Origin: Monomorium pharaonis
Lineage: Eukaryota > Arthropoda > Insecta > Hymenoptera > Formicidae
Direction: 5' to 3'
NCBI RefSeq assembly: GCF_013373865.1
Contig: NC_050470.1
Span: 23,280,856 to 23,344,855 of the forward strand
Length of the DNA stretch: 64,000 nucleotides
Shown here in pieces: positions 14,397-64,000 of the stretch. How positions within the stretch are numbered: the first letter of the stretch is position 1; each line of letters opens with the position of its first letter. Under the pieces are notes generated by a model that was not told where the DNA came from, made no database searches, and saw only the letters and a program-made list of their open reading frames with translations. The position numbers and the translations under genes are program-made.

Positions 14397-15206
14397 TACA
14401 TAGATTTATATATTATAAATATATTATTTTATGTATTTATTGCATTTATTCAACATTAGAATTTATAAATGTTTTAATATTGTATCAATATAATATAGTA
14501 AGCTTTAGGAGAAAAAAAATGTTGTTCTATAGAAAGCAATGAAAATATTATGAATATTTCTATGGTACTATCTCAAAACTCTCCCAAGTATCCTTCATAC
14601 TAAATCGCTTTCCTAGCTTACTTTCGCTTCAGTTATCTCACGAGCTTCATCAAATCACTGCAGCGAAGCGTTTTAGTGGCTGCTTTTGAAATGGAAGAAC
14701 AGACGCTCACATGAAAAGGTGGGACGCCGGGGAAGCGGACAGATCGGCTAATGAAATTGGCTCGAATAGAGCTGCGCGCCGAAGCTTTTGCTCCGTCTCG
14801 CAACGGCCTTTTTTCATTTCATGAAAAATCTTCGATGAACGAACTTCAAAGGTATCTGTCTGGATTATTTCACAAACACTTCACTCGCGAAACTGACCTC
14901 TCTCACGAAATTTCATGAACGATAAATTGATTGAACTTTAAATAAGAACGAGAAAGTCCCATGCATATATAGTCTGATGATTAATTTTTGTGAAAAACTA
15001 AGAAAAGAATATTTTGCTGAGAATTACAGATTTTTATATTAATCCTAAAAGGCAAATGTAAGGCTTTATATCCCCAACAAAATTTAAACTGCGCTCCTGA
15101 AATAACTAGGTAGATTTTCGGAACTTATTCGATAATTCAGTTCGATTCTTTGACAGTCAATCTGCATTAATCAGAGCGTGTAATGACTCGTACGTGAGAA
15201 GCAGTA

Positions 15207-15405
15207 CACGGAGAAAAATTTATAATAAAAATTGCTATGATGAGTAGTAAGTGCGAAAGGAAAGGAATTATAAAAACTTTTACTATATTATTTATCAAAT
15301 TACCGTAGTATTTACACTACTTATTGTATAATTTTCTTAAATTTCTTGTTATGTCCATGGCTATCTATAGAACATAGTAATTTTTACTATAAAATTTTCT
15401 TTGTG
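15207..15405. mobile_element. TA-flanked palindromic MITE, copy B
   Basis: A 199-bp element between TA dinucleotides, with ends CACGGAGAAAAATTTATA and, reversed, CACAAAGAAAATTTTATA. Arms share the following run around AAAATTACTATG. It shares its terminus with the elements at 14161, 39588 and 59341. Confidence 0.75.
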
Positions 15406-15507
15406 TACGAAAAATAATTTGGGATAAGATACAAAATAATTCAAATTTTACTTTTTAGGTTTGAAATTATAAAATTAGTAAATTTTTTTTAAATAAAAAA
15501 TATGTAA

Positions 15508-15510
<3 letters not shown>

Positions 15511-15544
<34 letters not shown>
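15511..15544. repeat. (GA)n microsatellite
   Basis: GA dinucleotide run of about 34 bases, about 100 bases after MITE copy B. It could bind GAGA-type factors, but nothing else supports a regulatory role. Confidence 0.9.
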
Positions 15545-15548
<4 letters not shown>

Positions 15549-16830
15549 ATTTAGTCATACATTAAAGATTAAGGGAAAAAAAAATTTGTTTGTACAATCT
15601 CATTCTGATTTCGTTCCATTTTAGAAAATAAGATGTCCTCGCCCTCCCAGGCGCATCGTATTACTATTATTGTGCAAAGTAATTTTTTTTTGTTAGAAGA
15701 AATTATAAAATTATAATTTTTTAAAGAAATTAAATATTCTAGCCGAGCTAAGATTATTTTATATCATAGCTTATACTTTTTTCTTTGTGCTCTATCATCT
15801 GCGCTTAAATTCTTTTTAGAACGGCTGTTTCTAGGTCATAATGATGTAGCGGTGTTGCCTGGATTAAAGCAGAAACTGAACTAATTTATATGATTGATTG
15901 TGGAAGAGGAAAGTGAGACGGTTTCCAGCTTACAAGGTTATGGGATTATGACGTTCTCTGTTGCATGAAGCAATTGAAAACGGTATATTCACTAAATCCA
16001 GTGCTACATGCAGCATATATATAAATCCCTTAACACAATGAAACTCGGATTCGAAAAACTACATATGTGTCAATCAAATATTTAAAAAAAAAAATTAAAT
16101 TAGTGATCCTTGAATAATCTTATTCCAAAGAGTTTGCAGATAATTTAATCAAATAATTAATAATTAGGATGTGTACAAAGAAATGTGCATGATAATTTAA
16201 CTTTTTTAATTATTACATTTTCTAAAATCTTGTTGCTGTTCTTCAAATGTATTAATTTGGAATCTGTATGAATATATACACAGTAAAATCGAACAAATGA
16301 CCATGAATCTCGGTGCGACACGCTGATCTGGTAACTCCAGTAATTAACGTAGACCTTTAATTAACAAAATCTCGGCGAGAGTTAGCTTTTTATCATTGCC
16401 ACATGTAACTCTAGGTTACAGCTCTTTTTCATTTATTTATTGCGCGAAAGAAAAGAGGTTTAGAAGTCTTGGAAGAAAATATTGATTGGTCGTACTTTTT
16501 AATTATTTACACTTTAGGCTCTCTGCGTTTTCAAATGATAGAAGAGAATTGAAGTTATTAAGAATAAAAACATACAGATTTTTTTTTAAAGTTAAAAGCA
16601 CATTACATAAAAAAAGAGAGAATTTTATGTAGAAAAAATAATAAGTACAAACAATGGACGTACTAATCACATTAGACTGTTGCATGATTGAAGCAGTTTA
16701 TTTGTTATTTATATCAAGCAACGAATGCAATGAATGCTAATCGTAATTGCGGTCGAGGTTATTTGTGTTTAACACGAACTCTTGCGTTTATGGAATAAAT
16801 TGATTTGATTTTTTCTTAACAGTATACTTT

Positions 16831-16868
16831 GTGCGCGCGCGCGTGTGTATGTATGCGTGTGTGCGTGC
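16831..16868. repeat. Alternating GC/GT purine-pyrimidine tract
   Basis: A GTGCGCGCGCGCGTGTGT-type run then GTATGCGTGTGTGCGTGC, a candidate Z-DNA former in upstream DNA. Confidence 0.7.
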
Positions 16869-19479
16869 AAAACTCGCATAGAATTATCATTAGAAACATA
16901 TAAAAATAATAGGAAAAAAGGTTTTAAGTTACAAACTGTTTTGCGAAACTGTGCCAGCGCATGCTTTATGTGACATACTCGCTTCGGTAATTAAATTTGG
17001 CCGAGAATACTTTTCCACGAAGTATCGGTAATGCACACGTTTGCAAAATGAAACTGTAACGAGCGACCGCGAGTTAATTAACTTGCATCGTGCTTGTCTC
17101 AAAATTACATACATTTTGGACCGCGATAATTCTCGCCATTGTGTCAAACATATTCGTGGATTGTATTCCATGTAATTAATATTTTTATTTAATTTTATCT
17201 TACAATTTTGTAAAAACAATTAAATTTGGTGCTTATACCGATCATCCAATTAATATGTCTACTTGTAATGTGTTAATCCCAGAGTAATGTGGAGAGAAAT
17301 GTGTTTAACAGATTAAATCACATTCTGAAAATAATATTAAATGTTAATGAAAATACGCATAATTCGTAATCCTATTTTGCATTACATTTAATGCATTAAA
17401 ATTGTATGTATTAACAAATTGGTGAAAACACATTATGCGAAGTGTAATAATATACTTTAAATCGAACATCAGTAATTGCATACTTTAACACCATGGTTAG
17501 ATTTATTTGTAATCAATTTGTTTATTGATTTACAAATTTTATGATGCAATAACTGCAGCTTCATATATTTTATAATTAATAAACAACTGTCAGTTAACAT
17601 TTATTTAACTAAAAATGCAATTATGTATTGTAAAAGATAATATATGTATATTAAACTAAACTGTATGATACATATGTGCAAATCTTATTTAGGAATATTC
17701 GCTGAGATTTTATGTTATACAGAAAATGTATTGATATAAATGAAAGAAATTCATTTTTGTAACCGATTTTTTTCTTTATCTTGTTTTAAGAGAATAACAT
17801 TTGTAAATTTGCAAATTAGTTGAGAACAAAAATCCCGGCTGCGCCACTTGGATTGTAAATATTTTATGTAACTCTTCACGAGATTAAACATCCTTCTTTC
17901 TTACGAGACATTAAGAGCTGGTGAAACGAGCTTCGAAGGCAGTTATTGCTCTAGAACAGTAGAGAAAAAAACCAATCAAAACGGCGAAGAACAGTCACTT
18001 GTGAGTAGCAACGGAATGCTACTTTCATTAAAAGTTTTGTAAAAAATTGTTTCTTCGATAATATTAATTTCTTTATCGATTTATCTCTTTAGATTATTCT
18101 TTTAACACTTGATAACATATAACAATTAATTTAATGTAATAAATAACTTTATAAATATAATTGTCCAAAATATCTCCAAAATATAATTGTTCAAATATAT
18201 TATTTAAATGTATATGTATAAAAATGTATAAAAAATATTTTTTAAATAACATATACAAGTAGTTTGTGTGTTATTTCATAAATCATGTACGTCGTGTGTA
18301 CTTATTAGTTACAAAAATTATATGTTTATAAATTATTTTAAAGTTATAACACAAGATATTTATTGTATATGCATAAAATATAATAAAATATTATTATATA
18401 TAATATAAAATATATATAAAAATTATATAATGAAAATAAAATTATATGGTTTTGAGACTTTAAAGCAACAGTTCAATTAAAATTCTGAAAGAGCACAAAA
18501 CGATGCCAGCCCTTTGCGTCACGCCAAGAGTCGTATTATCACTCTGGTGAACTCTGAGAGCAATTATTCCCGCAAAATATTACAAGAATAAAAAGATATC
18601 TGAAGCAACAAAGGATCGTTAAGCGATCTTGCAATGAATGTTCTCTTTGAGTTCTTCAAAATCCCCAAAAGTCATTACGTCAACAGATACTGTTGTGCTC
18701 TCTTACGAGAATTTATTACTCCCTTCTTCTGTCTATGACGGTATATTACTCAGGAACTACGCAGTTTCATTAAAACTTTACGCAGAAGTGAACTTTCAAG
18801 ATATGATATTACTAAGATATAGCATTCATCTTCGAAGACTTTAAAATGCATCTTGGTATTTAATAATATTAACGTCGGTGTACAATACGATGCCAGAAAT
18901 ACTATACTATTAAACATTATTAAAATTGAGACATAATAATGTATCCTCTTGCAAATATTGGCCATTAATTCAAAACACTTGCATCTTCTTTGCAAAGAAT
19001 AGAACTCGAAAATACTTTTAAATAATATAATTTTAAGTAAAAAAATACAGCAATAATTAAAAAAAACATAATTTAAGTAAACATTTTAGTGTTTATTTTA
19101 TTAGTTATATTTAAAATTTTTACAACATTTTGGAAATGCTTTTATATACAAAGATAATCTTTAAGAGAGAATGACATATACCTGACAATACGTAAAAAAA
19201 TTGTAAGTGAATTTGTCAATGAAACGTTATTTGCTTTTTTGAAAAAATTGCCTTATATTTATAATATAATATTGTAATATTCTCATATATAAAGTTCTAT
19301 AGAAGAAATATTTATATATTTTCACAAAGCAAATAAATTTTTGACAACCGATTCTTTCCAACTAATCCGATATATGTGAGCGAGATGTATTTGGTATAAA
19401 TTAGAGGATTTACTCTTGAAATTACCGTTCGAATTTACTTACTAAATGTTTGTTGATATTTTATGAAACATGAAAGCGC

Positions 19480-19900
19480 ACGCGGAATAGAGCACTGAGA
19501 TTCAAAGCAAGATTTAATAGGCTCGCGGGTATCACCTCGGGGAACGATGTTTCGTTTTCCAGCCGGCTCGACTGATTCGATCGTGAAACGTGATTTTACA
19601 ACACAGCAACTCGTTGGCGTGTTTCCGTGATCTCAATGTAACTTCGCGGATTACCCCGCCAAGTCGCGTTTACACTGCGCGTTTACCTTCTGGCTACGTC
19701 ATCCTATTTTCCTGCGGGGCTCATTACTTCTCTTAAGCCCGACGCTCTCGCAACGTCGGCGGTTTTGCAAACATCGCGGTTTGGATTAGGGGGACAATTT
19801 CGAAGCTTAAACGCAACCTGGTAGCAGTCCGGTAGCACGTGAATGGCTGCATTTTGCGCCAGATGTATTTGGGTAACCAATTGCAATTAACGACGGTTTA
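19480..19900 (+). promoter_or_regulatory. CpG-rich block upstream of the gene (candidate promoter or enhancer)
   Basis: A sharp rise in G/C and CpG against AT-rich flanks, about 1.7-2.1 kb upstream of the probable leader exon. It contains a CACGTG E-box (in TAGCACGTGAAT) and a TACGTCA CRE-like half site. No frame looks coding. It could include the non-coding first exon that the acceptor at 21564 requires. Confidence 0.35.
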
Positions 19901-20424
19901 TTGGACAGCAACTGTGTTGGAGAACGTCATTTACACATTTTACTATAAGAAAAAGAACGAACGAGGTTGTAGCAGAACGACAGTTCCTTGATTTTTCTTA
20001 CTTTACTTTGCTAAATATGAACCTCATTATTTCTGCTAACTTCTCGCTCAATAATTGCTTGTATTTAATGACATAATAATTAACACTTATTTAATGAATA
20101 TGCACTTTTTCTTGTGAAATATCTTGATTTGTATATAAGTAATGAAAAAATATATTTATATAAATATAATACAAACACAATAATACACATATAATCAAAG
20201 CATCCACAATAATTTATGAAATCAATTTTATTAACCAATTATTGAGATTGATTTTTCTTTGATTATAATCTAAAAAATTAGTAGTTTTTAATTGATTTAT
20301 TAACTTGTTATTAATTTGTTTAATTTATTTATTTAAGTAATAAAAACCTCTTAAAAACTAAAAAAAAACCTTATAAAATTGTAAAATGTTTCTTTACTAA
20401 ATTCACAGGATTCTGGGACACTTT

Positions 20425-20468
20425 GTATGCAATGCATGCATATGCAATTTAATGCATGCATTGCATAC
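20425..20468. repeat. Perfect 17-bp inverted repeat
   Basis: Arms GTATGCAATGCATGCAT (20425-20441) and its exact complement (20452-20468) flank a 10-base loop. It lies about 1.1 kb upstream of the likely leader exon. Each arm is itself rich in the palindrome ATGCAT. Confidence 0.85.
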
Positions 20469-20539
20469 GAATTTAATATGACACGAATTTCATACTGACT
20501 GCTACTACCAATCCAACTCAAAGAATATCTGCTGAGTAA

Positions 20540-20960
20540 CCACAAGAATATCCGATTCTAGAGCGAGATTGTCCATTAGACGCAATCGCGGTCCTAATTG
20601 CATCGCTGTCCGATTTATTGTTCGCGTGTATGTATTTTGCCACGTCACGCAGTACTGCAGCGAAAATACAGCTGGTTGCAGATTAATTTGCCCAACCTCT
20701 CGGCCCTCTTTGCCGGTTTCCTCCTCCAGGTCTCAATTGCAGGAGCGACGTTTCAAATGAGATTCGGTTAATGTGCGGCTCATGAGGTAATGGACAAATG
20801 CCCCAACCGACCAGAAAGAGCTTACGAGCTTGCCTCGAGTCGCCCCGAATCTCGTAATTACGCTTCGCCAAGTCCACTTTACGTCTTTTCGTCCCTCGAG
20901 TCGGATGTTTTTGACCACAAAATATGATGCCAGGATATTTCTACGGAATTTATGTTTCCT
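20540..20960 (+). promoter_or_regulatory. Second CpG-rich block upstream of the gene
   Basis: Another G/C-rich stretch 0.6-1 kb before the leader exon, following the 17-bp inverted repeat. Short frames are open on both strands but none is recognisable. A candidate promoter-proximal region. Confidence 0.3.
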
Positions 20961-21564
20961 TAACACATTGATAGAGCATAATGTAACTTCAGTAAAATTA
21001 ATTAATAACTATAAATATTATATAAATATTATAACATTTGTTTCTAAATGTTTTTGACAAAGCTTTTATATTTTAATAATTTTATAATAACTGTTGAGAA
21101 TATTATTTTTTCGAATTTTATAACTATTAGAAAAAAATGCATAATTCATAAATAAATCTAATATAAAATATATATCTTCTAAAATTCTTCAGGATAATGT
21201 TAAAAATGAATACTAATCGATCGCTAATCTTTTTGTATAGGATATGTGTTTAAATTTAAATATAGTTGCCAAACAGTTTTTGCATAAAAGGCTAAAAAGT
21301 TTTACGCAAGAAAGTTCAGACGACCTTAATGTGTTCGAACAACATTTTAGCAAGTTGGTAAGCGATAGCTTTCTTGGCACAAGTTAAAATCTGGGTAATG
21401 AACTTCTATTTTAGCTTCCTTCCGTTGCATACGTGTTATAAAAAAAGAAATTTTTTTGTTATTATATAGAATACACTGAAAAACTATATGATGTTATTAT
21501 AAAAATTTTAGCGCTTGTCACTTAATTAATGCACGTCTAATTTTATCTTTCCAATCTTTCACAG

Positions 21565-21984
21565 ATGATTGCCTTAAGCCATCGGCGCGAGCCGAAACGT
21601 CGAGACTGTACAATATCTTAAGTACTCGACAAAGTACGATGACTCTTGTGGCAAAAAGAAATATCTTGGAAGAATTGCGAAAAGAATCTGATGAGAAATC
21701 ACAAATGGCCGTAGCCGAGAATCAATATTGCGACGCGAAGTTCCGTAAAAGTTCCCGAGGTCGAAGGATCTTCCTTCACGATGAGTCAGCCGGCGAGCGG
21801 TATCCAATCGACCTTTCGCGAGATCGATGCCTGTAAATTTTGAGGCGCATCACGGCAATTTAGTCCTTAAGAGCGCGTCAGGAAAGAATTCAGGGAGAAG
21901 ACGACGATGACACGTTCGGTCGCTTGAAAAATTGCTATCAGCAGTTACGTAGAAAACGACAAGAGAAACATCGCATCGACAAAA
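21565..21984 (+). other. Probable 5'UTR part of the first coding exon
   Basis: A pyrimidine-rich acceptor (ccaatctttcacag, ending at 21564) precedes a CpG-rich stretch that runs into the ATG at 21985. There is an in-frame stop at 21925-21927 and no later in-frame ATG before 21985. This suggests an upstream non-coding exon further left, which I cannot place. The region contains upstream ATGs, including a 65-codon uORF at 21639. Confidence 0.5.
21639..21836 (+). other. Upstream ORF (65 codons) in the likely leader
   Basis: A true ATG opens a 65-codon frame ending in TAA. It is in a different frame from the main ORF, and lies 149 bases before the main ATG. The translation is charged (Glu/Lys/Arg-rich) and matches no family I know. 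If 21565-21984 is transcribed, this uORF could damp translation of the main protein; that is inference. Confidence 0.35.
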
Positions 21985-63850
<41,866 letters not shown>

Positions 63851-64000
63851 GTAATATTAATCAAATTTTCTAAATTGTGAAACTTATAAAACTATGATTT
63901 ATGAGAATTTGTAGAGTCCATTTTAAATATCAGAAAGCTAACGCATTGCTAAATTTGTAAATTTAATCTAGAAATATTTTTAAGTATTTGTGACACAGAT

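Larger units (their letters stand above)
14397..19479. other. AT-rich DNA with a CpG-rich island near 14.6 kb
   Basis: The island at 14590-14830 is CpG-rich (GCTGCGCGCCGAAGC, for example) without an open frame of note. MITE copy B, a GA repeat and a GC/GT alternating tract follow. No gene was recognised. Confidence 0.55.

Noticed and set aside
21471..21500. CACTGAAAAA end resembling the MITE terminus, preceded by TA
   Set aside because: No matching inverted end was found within a few hundred bases, so it is not called as an element.
63851..63873. Apparent stop ending the protein at 63871-63873
   Set aside because: The C2B domain would lack its last strand. A GTAATA donor at 63851 fits better, with the next exon outside the window.

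Overview
The window looks like nuclear DNA of an insect, most likely a hymenopteran such as an ant. That is inferred from very AT-rich non-coding sequence broken by short CpG-rich islands, abundant (CA)n/(TA)n/(GA)n microsatellites, small TA-flanked palindromic mobile elements, and a many-exon animal gene with GT-AG introns. No prokaryotic operon, CRISPR array, rRNA or convincing tRNA was seen.

The dominant content is one large plus-strand gene. Its coding part starts at 21985 and runs off the right edge. I could follow 24 coding exons by matching splice phases (about 1,285 codons to 63850); the last exon or exons lie outside. The product is a Munc13-type vesicle priming/tethering protein of the BAIAP3 / Munc13-4 group (Drosophila relatives unc-13-4A and staccato). 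Its order is a Ser-rich N-terminus, the BAIAP3-type N-terminal helical segment, C2A with a long basic Ser/Pro/His insertion, a MUN region with MHD1 and MHD2, then C2B. Acidic residues expected for calcium binding are present in both C2 domains.

Layout: 1-21564 is apparently intergenic or far-upstream DNA. It holds a 577-bp transposon relic with long inverted repeats, 8-bp target duplication and a THAP-like start (4260-4836), a short possible membrane-protein ORF (7470-7802), two small MITEs, and CpG-rich blocks at about 14.6, 19.5-19.9 and 20.5-20.96 kb. 21565-21984 is probably 5'UTR with an upstream ORF. 22-24 kb holds coding exons 1 and 2. 24165-46554 is a 22-kb intron with CpG-rich islands, a long hairpin, a MITE and a very long TG microsatellite. 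46.5-54.8 kb holds exons 3-15 (N-terminal segment, C2A, start of MUN). 54815-59115 is a 4.3-kb intron with tandem and mobile repeats. 59.1-63.85 kb holds exons 16-24 (MHD1, MHD2, C2B).

The best candidates for something undescribed are the THAP-bearing inverted-repeat element, a TA-flanked MITE family with four copies here, the C2A insertion encoded by its own exons, and the coding-like or CpG-rich blocks in large introns. I did not find a novel multi-gene system.
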